Both the position numbers and the translations under genes were made by a program. Positions 32,336 through 41,086 of a DNA stretch of 64,000 bases are shown piece after piece (the stretch's first letter is position 1; each line of letters opens with the position of its first letter). Origin of the DNA: Mesorhizobium sp. M1B.F.Ca.ET.045.04.1.1 (lineage in GTDB: Bacteria > Pseudomonadota > Alphaproteobacteria > Rhizobiales > Rhizobiaceae); NCBI RefSeq assembly GCF_003952465.1, contig NZ_CP034448.1:4131001-4195000 (forward strand). Direction: 5' to 3'. A model generated the notes under the pieces. That model was not told the origin of the DNA and did no database searches. It saw only the letters and a program-made list of their open reading frames with translations.

Positions 32336-33076
32336 ATGCCCGCAAAGCTTTCGGTCAACCTCAACGCCGTCGCCATGTTGCGCAACCGCCGCGACCTGCC
32401 GTGGCCGAGCGTCACGGGGCTCGGCCGCATCGCGCTGGCCGCCGGGGCGCATGGACTGACTGTCCATCCACGCCCCGACGAGCGGCACACCAGGCATTCC
32501 GACCTGCCGGAGATCAGGGCGCTGATCGACGACGAGTTTCCGGCAGCGGAATTCAACATCGAAGGCTATCCGAACGAGGATTTCCTGGCGCTTGTCGAGA
32601 AGAACCAGCCCGAGCAGGTGACGCTGGTGCCCGACGACCCGGCCCAGGCGACATCCGACCATGGCTGGAACTTCGTCGCCCAGGCGGCGTTCCTGACGCC
32701 GATCGTCAAGCGGCTGAAGAAGGGGGGTTTTCGTGTGTCGCTGTTTTCCGACGCCGATCCGGCCGGCGTGAATGCCGCCCGCGACACCGGCGCCGACCGG
32801 ATCGAACTCTATACCGGCCCGTACGGCAGCTGCCATTCCGATTCCGCCAAGGCGGCGAAAGTATTGGAAAAACTGGGAAAAACCGCAGATGCGGCAATTG
32901 CGGCGGGGCTCCAGGTCAATGCCGGTCACGATCTGACCGTGAACAACCTGCCGGCGCTCGCCAAGCGTATCCCGGCATTGGCCGAAGTGTCGATCGGACA
33001 TGGGTTGACAGCCGATGCGCTGGAGTATGGCATGGCCGGCACGGTGGGACGGTTCTTGAAGGCCTGTGGATGGTAG
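32336..33076 (+). CDS. pdxJ: Pyridoxine 5'-phosphate synthase
   Basis: Closes the ring of vitamin B6 from 1-deoxyxylulose 5-phosphate and aminoacetone phosphate. It is 246 residues from the ATG at 32336. Motifs: KLSVNLNAVAMLRNRR, GAHGLTVHPRPDERHTR (catalytic His region), EFNIEGYPNEDFL, QVTLVPDDPAQATSDHGW, and the C-terminal VNAGHDLTVNNLPAL and VSIGHGLTADAL. Length and motifs agree with PdxJ. The start is only 16 bp after a palindromic repeat, with TGGAC as the only weak ribosome site. Confidence 0.94.
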   Translation: MPAKLSVNLNAVAMLRNRRDLPWPSVTGLGRIALAAGAHGLTVHPRPDERHTRHSDLPEIRALIDDEFPAAEFNIEGYPNEDFLALVEKNQPEQVTLVPDDPAQATSDHGWNFVAQAAFLTPIVKRLKKGGFRVSLFSDADPAGVNAARDTGADRIELYTGPYGSCHSDSAKAAKVLEKLGKTADAAIAAGLQVNAGHDLTVNNLPALAKRIPALAEVSIGHGLTADALEYGMAGTVGRFLKACGW

Positions 33077-33168
33077 GGCAAGGAAGCCTTGCGTAGTTCC
33101 GGCGGTTATCACGTATCGCGTGCATCGCAGCGACCGGAAAACATCGGGCATCTGACAAAGTGGGGTCC

Positions 33169-35085
33169 ATGGTGCTAGCCAACGCCAGCAGCGAGTCGGA
33201 AACCCTCGAACACTCGGCCTATGCCGACACCGAACGCCACCACAGCACCAAGGTTCTCATGCTTGGCGCACTCGGCGTCGTCTACGGCGATATCGGCACC
33301 AGCCCAATCTATGCCTTTCGGGAGGCGTTGCACGCCTCCGGGGGCGCAGTCGCCCGGGACGATGTGCTTGGCGTGCTGTCGCTGATCGTCTGGGCGCTGA
33401 CGATCATCGTCACGATCAAATATGTCGCTTTCGTGCTGAGGGCCGACAACAAGGGCGAAGGCGGTACGCTGTCGCTGATGTCGCTTGCACGCAGCGCCTA
33501 TCCCAACGGATCCGGGCTTATCCTCACGATCGGCCTTTGCGGCGCGGCGCTGTTCTTCGGCGATTCGATCATCACTCCAGCCATTTCCGTGCTTTCCGCG
33601 GTGGAAGGCCTGGAAGTCGTCACGCCGGCGCTCGACGCTTATGTCGTTCCGATCACGCTGGTCATCCTGGCGGTGCTTTTTGCCGTGCAGCGCTTCGGCA
33701 CCGGCAAGGTGGCGACCGTCTTCGGGCCGGTGACGGCGACGTGGTTCGTGGCTATCGGCGTTGCCGGCCTCTATCATGTCGTCGACGATTGGTCCGTCCT
33801 GCTGGCGATCAATCCGTACTATGCCATCTATTATCTGGCGACCACGCCAACCGGAGCCTTCGTCACCGTCGGCGCCGTTTTCCTGGCGGTTACCGGCGCC
33901 GAGGCGCTCTATGTCGACCTCGGCCATTTCGGCCGCAAACCAATCGTGCTGGCCTGGTTTTCGGTGGTTTTCCCTTGCCTGCTCCTCAACTATTTCGGCC
34001 AGGGCGCCTTCGTGCTCTCGCATGGCGGCAAGCCGACCAACCCGTTCTTCCAGATGCTGCCCGAATGGGCGCTGATGCCGATGGTCGGACTGGCGACGGC
34101 GGCGACGGTGATCGCCAGCCAGGCGGTCATTTCCGGCGCCTTCTCGCTGACCAGGCAGGCCGTGCAGCTCAACCTTCTGCCGCGCATCGAGGTGCAGCAC
34201 ACATCCGAGATGCAGAGCGGACAGATCTACATGCCCAGGGTCAATCTGCTGGTCGCGCTCGGTGTGATGCTTCTGGTCGTCGGCTTCGGCAGTTCGAGCG
34301 CGCTGGCCGCCGCCTATGGCATTTCGGTGACCGGCGAGATGCTGATGACGACGGTGCTGCTGTTTGTCGTCATGCGTTGGCTCTGGAAGTGGCAGCTGGC
34401 TGTCGCCGTCGCGCTGGCGCTGCTCTTCGGCATCATCGACCTCGGCTTCTTCTCGGCCAATGTCGTCAAGATCGTCGAAGGCGGCTGGGTGTCGATCACG
34501 GTGGCGTCGATCATGGGACTGATCATGTGGACCTGGATACGCGGCAGCCGCTATCTCTTCGACAAGACCCGCCGCAACGAAATCCCGCTCGACTTCCTGG
34601 CGACAAATCTCATGAAGAAGAAGCCGCAACTGGTGTCCGGCACGGCGGTTTTTCTGACCAGCGATCCACTCAGCGCGCCGACGGCCCTGATGCACAGTCT
34701 CAAGCACTACAAGGTGCTGCACGAGAAAAACGTCATCCTGTCGGTGGTGACGGCGCCGCAGCCGGTGGTGCCGGACAGCGAGCGGGTGAAGCTGGAGACC
34801 GTCAACGAGCTGTTCATGCGGGTGTCGCTGACCTTCGGCTACATGGAGCAGCCGAACATTCCGCGCGCTTTGGCCATCTGCCGCAAGCAGGGCTGGAAGT
34901 TCGACATCATGACGACCTCTTTCTTCCTGTCGCGGCGCTCGCTAAAGGCTTCGCCCAATTCCGGCATGCCGGTCTGGCAGGACCGGCTGTTCATCGGCCT
35001 TGCGCGCACGGCGGCGGATGCGACGGAGTATTTCCAGATCCCCACCGGCCGCGTGGTCGAGATCGGCACACAGGTCGCGATCTGA
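33169..35085 (+). CDS. kup: Low-affinity potassium transporter Kup, copy 1
   Basis: Proton-coupled K+ uptake at the inner membrane. It is 638 residues from the ATG at 33169 (a GTG nine bases upstream is possible). The family opening LGVVYGDIGTSPIYAFREAL is followed by about 12 membrane helices, including ALFFGDSIITPAISVLSAVEG and VIASQAVISGAFSLTRQAVQ. The cytoplasmic C-terminal domain starts near IPLDFLATNLMKKKPQL. A second kup follows 149 bp downstream. Its membrane half clearly differs from this one, while the last 165 or so residues are nearly the same. Confidence 0.94.
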   Translation: MVLANASSESETLEHSAYADTERHHSTKVLMLGALGVVYGDIGTSPIYAFREALHASGGAVARDDVLGVLSLIVWALTIIVTIKYVAFVLRADNKGEGGTLSLMSLARSAYPNGSGLILTIGLCGAALFFGDSIITPAISVLSAVEGLEVVTPALDAYVVPITLVILAVLFAVQRFGTGKVATVFGPVTATWFVAIGVAGLYHVVDDWSVLLAINPYYAIYYLATTPTGAFVTVGAVFLAVTGAEALYVDLGHFGRKPIVLAWFSVVFPCLLLNYFGQGAFVLSHGGKPTNPFFQMLPEWALMPMVGLATAATVIASQAVISGAFSLTRQAVQLNLLPRIEVQHTSEMQSGQIYMPRVNLLVALGVMLLVVGFGSSSALAAAYGISVTGEMLMTTVLLFVVMRWLWKWQLAVAVALALLFGIIDLGFFSANVVKIVEGGWVSITVASIMGLIMWTWIRGSRYLFDKTRRNEIPLDFLATNLMKKKPQLVSGTAVFLTSDPLSAPTALMHSLKHYKVLHEKNVILSVVTAPQPVVPDSERVKLETVNELFMRVSLTFGYMEQPNIPRALAICRKQGWKFDIMTTSFFLSRRSLKASPNSGMPVWQDRLFIGLARTAADATEYFQIPTGRVVEIGTQVAI

Positions 35086-35234
35086 CCCTTCAAGCCGACA
35101 CTTTGCGCGATAGATTTGAATGGACCAGGGCAGGCCGAGCCCTGCACTGGTGGCATGGGAGCCCTAACGCAAGGGCACTTGATATTGCACTGCAGCAAGC
35201 GTAGAGCACCGCGCATTTTATCGGAGTGTCGTCC

Positions 35235-37151
35235 ATGGCCCTTGCCAATGGTGCAGAGGCAGAACCCGTCGACCAAACGGGGCATCCGGAAACAGAGCAG
35301 CACAGCACCAAGGTGCTGATGCTGGGCGCGCTTGGTATCGTCTATGGCGATATCGGAACCAGCCCGATCTACGCGTTCCGCGAGGCGTTGCATGCCTCGT
35401 CGGGCGGCGACGTCGCCAACCGCGCCGACATTCTCGGCGTGTTGTCGCTGATCATCTGGTCGCTCACCATCACGGTCACCATAAAATACATCATGTTCGT
35501 GCTGCGCGCCGACAACCGTGGCGAGGGCGGCGTGCTGTCGCTGATGGCGCTGGCGCGCGGCAGCTTCCCGACGCGCTCCGCGATCATTCTCGGCATCGGC
35601 ATTATCGGCGCGTCGCTGTTCTTCGGCGACGCTGTCATCACACCCGCCATCTCCGTGCTCTCGGCGGTCGAAGGCATGAATGTCGTAACGCCCACTTTCC
35701 AGCCTTATGTCGTGCCGCTGACGCTGCTCATCCTTGCCGTTCTTTTTGCCGTGCAGCGGTTCGGCACGGGCGGCGTCGGCCTCGTATTCGGCCCGGTGAC
35801 CGCCGTCTGGTTCCTCGCCATCGGCCTTTCCGGGCTCAAGCACATCATCGACGACCCCGAAATACTGTGGGCGATCAGTCCCCATTACATCGTCGCCTTC
35901 CTGATCAATTCGCCCGACGTCTCCTTCGTCACCATCGGCGCGGTGTTCCTGGCGGTAACCGGGGCCGAGGCGCTCTATGCCGACCTCGGGCATTTCGGCC
36001 GCAAACCGATCGTGCTGGCGTGGCTGGCGATCGTGTTTCCTTGCCTGCTTTTGAACTATGCCGGGCAGGGCGCCTTCGTGCTTGCCCAGAACGGTACGGT
36101 TGGGCACCCGTTCTTCGAGATGAACGAGGGCTGGGCGCTCATCCCCATGGTGGCGCTGGCAACGGCGGCGACCGTCATCGCCAGCCAGGCGGTGATTTCC
36201 GGCGCCTATTCACTGACCAGGCAAGCGGTGCAGCTCAACATGCTGCCGCGGCTCGAAATCCTGCACACGTCGGAAAAACAGTCCGGACAGGTCTACATGC
36301 CGCGCGTCAACATGCTCTTGGCGCTTGTGGTGATGCTGCTGGTGGTCGGCTTCGGCGAGTCCAGCAGGCTTGCCTCCGCTTACGGCATCTCGGTGACCGG
36401 CAACATGCTGGTGACGACGACGCTGCTCTTCGTTGTCATGACGCGCATCTGGAAGTGGAACCTCTGGCCGGCGATCGCGCTGACGGCCGTGTTCGCGCTT
36501 ATCGACATCGGCTTCTTTGCCTCCAACATCGTCAAGGTGTTCGAGGGCGGCTGGGCGTCGCTCGCCGTGGCTTTCGCCATTATCCTTGGCATGTGGACCT
36601 GGGTGCGCGGCAGCCGTTACCTGTTCGAGAAGACCCGCCGCAACGAAATCCCGCTCGATTTCCTGGCGGCAAATCTTCTGAAGAAGAAGCCGCAACTGGT
36701 GTCGGGGACCGCCGTGTTCCTGACCAGCGATCCGCTGAGCGCCCCTACGGCGCTGATGCACAGTCTCAAGCACTACAAGGTTCTGCACGAACAGAACGTC
36801 ATCCTCTCGGTGGTGACGGCGCCGCAGCCGGTGGTGCCCGACAGCGAGCGGGTGAAGATGGAGACGGTCAACGAGCTGTTCATGCGGGTGACGCTGACCT
36901 TCGGCTATATGGAGCAGCCGAACATCCCGCGCGCTTTGGCCATCTGCCGCAAGCAGGGCTGGAAGTTCGACATCATGACGACGTCCTTCTTCCTGTCGCG
37001 GCGCTCGTTGAAGGCTTCGCCCAATTCCGGCATGCCGATCTGGCAGGACAGGCTGTTCATCGGCCTTGCGAAAACGGCGGCGGATGCGACAGAATATTTC
37101 CAGATTCCCACGGGGCGCGTCGTCGAGATCGGCACGCAAGTGGCGATCTGA
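35235..37151 (+). CDS. kup: Low-affinity potassium transporter Kup, copy 2
   Basis: It is 638 residues from the ATG at 35235; GGAG eight bases upstream supports this over the GTG at 35226. It carries the same family motifs: LGIVYGDIGTSPIYAFREAL, SLFFGDAVITPAISVLSAVEG and VIASQAVISGAYSLTRQAVQ. Compared with copy 1 the transmembrane half has many substitutions, whereas the C-terminal domain from IPLDFLAANLLKKKPQL onwards differs at only about seven positions. A tandem duplication, with recent homogenisation of the 3' part, is the likely history. Confidence 0.94.
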   Translation: MALANGAEAEPVDQTGHPETEQHSTKVLMLGALGIVYGDIGTSPIYAFREALHASSGGDVANRADILGVLSLIIWSLTITVTIKYIMFVLRADNRGEGGVLSLMALARGSFPTRSAIILGIGIIGASLFFGDAVITPAISVLSAVEGMNVVTPTFQPYVVPLTLLILAVLFAVQRFGTGGVGLVFGPVTAVWFLAIGLSGLKHIIDDPEILWAISPHYIVAFLINSPDVSFVTIGAVFLAVTGAEALYADLGHFGRKPIVLAWLAIVFPCLLLNYAGQGAFVLAQNGTVGHPFFEMNEGWALIPMVALATAATVIASQAVISGAYSLTRQAVQLNMLPRLEILHTSEKQSGQVYMPRVNMLLALVVMLLVVGFGESSRLASAYGISVTGNMLVTTTLLFVVMTRIWKWNLWPAIALTAVFALIDIGFFASNIVKVFEGGWASLAVAFAIILGMWTWVRGSRYLFEKTRRNEIPLDFLAANLLKKKPQLVSGTAVFLTSDPLSAPTALMHSLKHYKVLHEQNVILSVVTAPQPVVPDSERVKMETVNELFMRVTLTFGYMEQPNIPRALAICRKQGWKFDIMTTSFFLSRRSLKASPNSGMPIWQDRLFIGLAKTAADATEYFQIPTGRVVEIGTQVAI

Positions 37152-37197
37152 GATTGAGACCATGCCCAGACGGGCACGGTCCCAAATTCAGCGACGA

Positions 37198-38109
37198 TCA
37201 GTGATGTGCGTGGGCTGGTCCGGTCAGCGCGGCCTTGTTTGCCTCGAGGAACTGCTTCAACGTCCGCGGCTTGCGGCCCGACAGCGTCTCGACCGCGTCG
37301 GTCACCATGCCGATACGGCCGGATCGCGTGTTGGCGTCGAAGGAGACGATGATGCGGGCAAAGTCCTCGGGAAGGCCGGCCGCCTTGACGCCCTCGGTCA
37401 GAGCCTCGTCAGGCAATTGGATGACTTCCAGCGGCTTGCCGGTGACTTCGGTTACCAGGGCGGCGATTTCGTCCGTCGTGTAGGCCTGCGGGCCGGTCAG
37501 CGTGTAGATTTGGCTCTCCGTCGTGCCGGACGCCAGGCTCGCGGCGATCGCGGCCGCCATGTCGTCGCGCGCGCCATGGGCGATGCGGCCATCGGCGGCC
37601 GAGGTGTACCACTTGCCCGACGAAATGGCATGCGGCAGCGACAGGAACAGGTTCTCCTGATACCAGCCATTGCGGAAGATGGTGTAGGGAATCCCGCTTG
37701 CCTTGATCGCCTGCTCGGTGCCGTAGTGGTCGCCGGCAAACAGCACCGGCGAAACCGGCTCGGGATTTGGCATCGAGGTGTAGAGCAGATGCGAGACGCC
37801 GGCCACCTTGGCCGCGGCCACCGCCGCCTGATGCTGCTTGAGGCGCCGGTCGCTCTTCAGGTCGAGTTCGCCGGTCGAAATGATCAGCACCCGGTCGGCG
37901 CCCTTGAATGCCTTCTCCAGCGAGGCTTGGTTGTCGAAATCGGCCGCCCGGACGGTGATCCCCAAGGCCGCCAGATCGGCAAGGTTTTCAGGATTGCGGG
38001 TGGTGGCGATGATGCTGGCCGGCGCAACCTTCTGCGCGTTCAGCAGATGGTTGACGACGGCGCGGCCGAGATGGCCGGAGGCGCCGGTGACGAGAAGGGT
38101 TTCGGTCAT
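37198..38109 (-). CDS. NmrA-like NAD(P)-dependent quinone oxidoreductase (QorB-like)
   Basis: It is 303 residues of the atypical short-chain dehydrogenase type. The nucleotide site is VTGASGHLGRAVVNHLL at residues 7-23. Then come IIATTRNPENLADLAA, VLIISTGELD, LLYTSMPNPEP and TIFRNGWYQENL, the last typical of E. coli YtfG/QorB and NmrA proteins. It probably reduces quinones with NADPH. It is divergent from an HxlR regulator (38279), the same pairing as ytfG/ytfH and qorA/qorR, so redox-stress control is likely. Confidence 0.85.
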   Translation of the reverse strand: MTETLLVTGASGHLGRAVVNHLLNAQKVAPASIIATTRNPENLADLAALGITVRAADFDNQASLEKAFKGADRVLIISTGELDLKSDRRLKQHQAAVAAAKVAGVSHLLYTSMPNPEPVSPVLFAGDHYGTEQAIKASGIPYTIFRNGWYQENLFLSLPHAISSGKWYTSAADGRIAHGARDDMAAAIAASLASGTTESQIYTLTGPQAYTTDEIAALVTEVTGKPLEVIQLPDEALTEGVKAAGLPEDFARIIVSFDANTRSGRIGMVTDAVETLSGRKPRTLKQFLEANKAALTGPAHAHH

Positions 38110-38151
38110 GGGAGGTTCCTGAAATTGTGTCGAAGGGCGTCTGTGGTTTAT

Positions 38152-38168
38152 GGTCTCAAAAAGAGACC
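38152..38168. promoter_or_regulatory. Candidate HxlR operator
   Basis: GGTCTCAAAAAGAGACC is a perfect 6-5-6 inverted repeat in the 169-bp divergent gap between the QorB-like and HxlR genes, 43 bases before the QorB-like start. HxlR/QorR proteins bind such sites in their shared intergenic region. Confidence 0.5.
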
Positions 38169-38278
38169 AGCGCTAAAATAGGAATTGACCCGAGGCCGTA
38201 AAGAAGGCAGTTTTTCGGGAGGTAGGCACAGCCGGGGAACCACCAGGCTGGCCGTCATTCGCTCATCGGAACGTCGCC

Positions 38279-38689
38279 ATGGACAGCAAGATCTTCAACC
38301 TGAAATCGAAGCTCGAGGTCTACAAGGCCATGACCGGTGGCGGCAATTTCGGCGATTGCCCGGTTCGCGACGTGATCCAGGGCATCAACGGCAAATGGAG
38401 CTCGCTGCTGGTCATGGCTTTGGCCGAGAGGCCTTACCGGTTCGGGGAGTTGCGCCGCCTGGTGCCCGATATCTCGCAGCGTATGCTGACGCAGACGCTC
38501 TACGACCTGCAGCGCGACGGCTATGTGCATCGCGAAGTCTTTCCGACCAAGCCGCCGAGCGTCGAATACAGCCTCACCGATCTCGGCCGCTCGATGTTCG
38601 CGCCACTGCAACTGCTCATCCAATGGGCCGAACTCAACCATGATGCGGTGCGCGAAGCGCGCGCCGCCTTCGACAACGCGCAGGCCTGA
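38279..38689 (+). CDS. HxlR-family transcriptional regulator
   Basis: It is 136 residues with the HxlR winged helix. A single N-terminal Cys sits in GNFGDCPVRDVIQGINGKWS (C27), followed by LLVMALAERPYRFGELRRLV, ISQRMLTQTLYDLQRDGYV and VEYSLTDLGRSMFAPL. Relatives such as QorR and YodB sense quinones or disulfide stress through this Cys. The divergent QorB-like gene is the obvious target. Confidence 0.87.
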   Translation: MDSKIFNLKSKLEVYKAMTGGGNFGDCPVRDVIQGINGKWSSLLVMALAERPYRFGELRRLVPDISQRMLTQTLYDLQRDGYVHREVFPTKPPSVEYSLTDLGRSMFAPLQLLIQWAELNHDAVREARAAFDNAQA

Positions 38690-38779
38690 GCTTTTCCTCC
38701 CGCGGGATAAGCGTCAAAGCGCCGCTTGATCTGGCGCTTTCTGTGCGGGATTGTTCCCCGCCGGTTCGGGTTGGGGGCA

Positions 38780-40009
38780 ATGAGCAAGTCTTACGAGATC
38801 GCGATTGCCGGCGCCGGTCCGGCCGGACTGGCCGCGGCACTCTACCTCAAGCGGGCAGGGCACAAGGTCACCATTTTCGAGCGCTTCGACGAGCCGAAGC
38901 CTGTCGGCTCTGGCCTTATGCTGCAGCCGACCGGGCTGACGGTGCTCGCCGATCTCGGCCTGCTCGACGAGATTCTTTCGCGGGGAAGCCGCATCGAGCG
39001 GCTGCACGGCACGGATGCGAAAAGCGGGAGAACAGTGCTCGACGTGCGCTACGACGCTCGGCGCGGCCGCCGCTTCGGCCTCGCCGTGCATCGCGCTGCC
39101 CTTTTCGGTGTGCTCTATCGCGCCGCCCGACGCGCGGAAATTCCCATTGAAACCAATGTCGAGATCGATGCGCTGGATACGGGCGAGCGTGCGAGGCCGG
39201 TCTGTGCCAATGGAAAGCGACTGGGGCCCTTCGATCTGGTCGTCGATGCCAGCGGCGCGCGCTCCAGGCTGCGGCAATGCCTTGGCGACATGGCTGTGCT
39301 GCGCCCACTCACTTATGGCGCCTTTTGGGCGTCCCTCGGCTGGCGTCACGGCTTTGACGAAAGGGCGCTGCTGCAGCGCTACGACAAGGCAAGCATCATG
39401 CTCGGTGTGCTGCCGGTCGGCCGGCCGGAACCTGGCGCGGAAGGCATGGCCGCGTTCTTCTGGAGCCTGAAGCCCGCCGACGTCGAACAGGTGCGGGCAG
39501 AGGGCCTCGACGCCTGGAAGGAGAGGGTGGTTTCCGTTTGGCCGGAATGCGAGGCGTTCACCAACCAGATCGACAGTTTCGAGCAGCTCTCGCTCGCCCG
39601 TTACGGCCACCACACGATGACGCTGCCGGCGGGCCGACGGCTGGCGGTGATCGGCGACGCCGCGCATTCGGCCAGCCCGCAGCTCGGGCAAGGCGCCAAT
39701 ATGGCCCTGCTCGACGCGGCGGCACTCAGCCACGCGCTGGCGCGGACGAACGGGATCGACGAGGCGCTGGAGGCTTATGCACGGGCGCGCCGCTGGCATG
39801 TGCGGGTCTTCCAGGCGCTGTCGTTGTCGTTGACGCCGTTCTACCAGTCGGACTCCGTCGTCTTGCCGTTCGTGCGCGACCGATTGGTGGCGGTAGCGGC
39901 GAGGATCCCGCCGGGACCGCAATTCCTCGCCGCCATGGTCGCCGGTACGGTGATCGACCCGTTCAGGCCGATCGGGCTTGCGGAGTTTCAATGGCCTGCA
40001 GCCGGATGA
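38780..40009 (+). CDS. FAD-dependent monooxygenase (UbiH/PHBH-like)
   Basis: It is 409 residues from the ATG at 38780. The FAD site is IAIAGAGPAGLAAALYLKRAG (residues about 6-26), with FDLVVDASGARSRLR as the DG-like motif and LAVIGDAAHSASPQLGQGAN near residue 290-312. These place it in the p-hydroxybenzoate hydroxylase-like flavoprotein group. Substrate unknown: aromatic hydroxylation is usual. Its 3' end overlaps the convergent GST gene by 47 bases. Confidence 0.88.
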   Translation: MSKSYEIAIAGAGPAGLAAALYLKRAGHKVTIFERFDEPKPVGSGLMLQPTGLTVLADLGLLDEILSRGSRIERLHGTDAKSGRTVLDVRYDARRGRRFGLAVHRAALFGVLYRAARRAEIPIETNVEIDALDTGERARPVCANGKRLGPFDLVVDASGARSRLRQCLGDMAVLRPLTYGAFWASLGWRHGFDERALLQRYDKASIMLGVLPVGRPEPGAEGMAAFFWSLKPADVEQVRAEGLDAWKERVVSVWPECEAFTNQIDSFEQLSLARYGHHTMTLPAGRRLAVIGDAAHSASPQLGQGANMALLDAAALSHALARTNGIDEALEAYARARRWHVRVFQALSLSLTPFYQSDSVVLPFVRDRLVAVAARIPPGPQFLAAMVAGTVIDPFRPIGLAEFQWPAAG

Positions 40010-40682
40010 TCTCGGAAAGATAAGATCCCTTTGCCCGCAGGAAGGCGTGCAGCCGCCGCGGATAGTCGGCGCCGACCGCTTCCCTGACCGATTGCCGCTT
40101 GCTCAAGGCCTCACGCCAAGTTTGGAGCAGAGGCTTTCCGTCGAGAACGCCGAAATCGCCGATGCGGTCGAAGGTGTCGAAATAGCGGAAGATCGGCCCG
40201 TAGACGGCATCGACCAGCGAGAAGCGGTCACCGGCGAACCATGGACCGCTCTGCCTCGCCGACAATTCCGCCTCCACGCGCGCAAACATTTGCGACAGAG
40301 CTTTGCTTTCATTGGAAAAAGCGGCCTCGTCGCCAGCAGAATAGAAGCGGCCGATGGCGTTGAGGATAGCCGAGCCGAATTCGATCCAGGCGCGGTGCCG
40401 GGCCCGCATGAGCGGATCGGCCGGATGCAAGGGATTGGCCTCGGTGTCCTCGAGGAATTCGAGGATGACGGCGGATTCGAAAATGACTTCTTCCGCGTCA
40501 TCTCGCCTGACGCGAAGCAAGGGCACCTTGCCGAGCGGCGAGATGGCCTTGAACCAGTCCGGCTTGTTGGCAAGGTCGACATTGACCCGCTCGAACGGCA
40601 CGCCTTTCTCGGCAAGCGCAATCGCCGCGCGCTGGACGTAGGGGCAAAGGTGATGGCTGACGAGGGTTAGCCTTGCGGTCAT
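39963..40682 (-). CDS. Glutathione S-transferase family protein
   Basis: It is 239 residues from the ATG at 40682. The thioredoxin-like N-terminal domain begins MTARLTLVSHHLCPYVQRAA; the CPYVQR motif (Cys at 13) is that of Omega/Lambda-like GSTs and dehydroascorbate reductases. ISPLGKVPLLRV (cis-Pro) and IFESAVILEFLEDT follow. The helical C-terminal domain ends near AVGADYPRRLHAFL. It is one base behind the Rieske gene and so shares its promoter and the MarR-type palindromes. Its end overlaps the convergent flavoprotein gene. Confidence 0.88.
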   Translation of the reverse strand: MTARLTLVSHHLCPYVQRAAIALAEKGVPFERVNVDLANKPDWFKAISPLGKVPLLRVRRDDAEEVIFESAVILEFLEDTEANPLHPADPLMRARHRAWIEFGSAILNAIGRFYSAGDEAAFSNESKALSQMFARVEAELSARQSGPWFAGDRFSLVDAVYGPIFRYFDTFDRIGDFGVLDGKPLLQTWREALSKRQSVREAVGADYPRRLHAFLRAKGSYLSEIIRLQAIETPQARSA

Positions 40683-40683
40683 C

Positions 40684-40989
40684 TCACTCTCCCCAGACAT
40701 AGTTCAGCGTGCCGTCCTCGACGCGGGTCGACAGGAACATCAGGCGCGAGCCTTTTGGCGCCGGGCCTTCGAGACGCTCGCCGCTTTCCATGTCGAAGCG
40801 GGCGCCGTGCCACTGGCAAACAAATGTGCCGTCCTTGCAGTCGAGCGGCCCACCGAAATGCAGGCAGGCATTGGCCGCGGCGCGGATGCGCTCGCCGCTG
40901 CGCCAGACATGGACCTCGCGGCCGAAGAAGGGCGCGACCAGACTGCCGGTCTCAGGGATATCGGCCACTTTACAGATTTCATGTTTCAT
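40684..40989 (-). CDS. Rieske [2Fe-2S] ferredoxin-like protein
   Basis: It is 101 residues. The cluster ligands are C42-x-H44 (ACLHFGG) and C58-x2-H61 (CQWHGARFD), 13 residues apart. Small soluble Rieske proteins of this size pass electrons to oxygenases. No oxygenase large subunit is adjacent; the likely partners are the GST and perhaps the FAD monooxygenase next door. GGAG precedes the ATG. Three palindromes lie in the gap to the divergent MarR gene. Confidence 0.9.
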   Translation of the reverse strand: MKHEICKVADIPETGSLVAPFFGREVHVWRSGERIRAAANACLHFGGPLDCKDGTFVCQWHGARFDMESGERLEGPAPKGSRLMFLSTRVEDGTLNYVWGE

Positions 40990-41005
40990 CGGAGTACTCC
41001 CTATT

Positions 41006-41066
41006 GATGCAATTGCATCTATATGGATGCACTTGCATCGATCGTCAAGCTTGATGCAATTGCATC
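41006..41066. promoter_or_regulatory. Three tandem 14-bp palindromes, likely MarR operators
   Basis: GATGCAATTGCATC is found at 41006-41019 and 41053-41066 as a perfect palindrome, and GATGCACTTGCATC at 41026-41039 with one mismatch. All three lie in the 97-bp gap between the divergent Rieske and MarR genes. Spacing (20 and 27 bp between starts) allows binding of more than one dimer. Confidence 0.75.
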
Positions 41067-41086
41067 TATCGAATAGGGTCCCGCCG

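Noticed and set aside
33175..34722. A 515-aa antisense frame opposite kup
   Set aside because: Shadow of kup; low-complexity His/Arg/Asp/Gln composition typical of antisense reading of high-GC genes.
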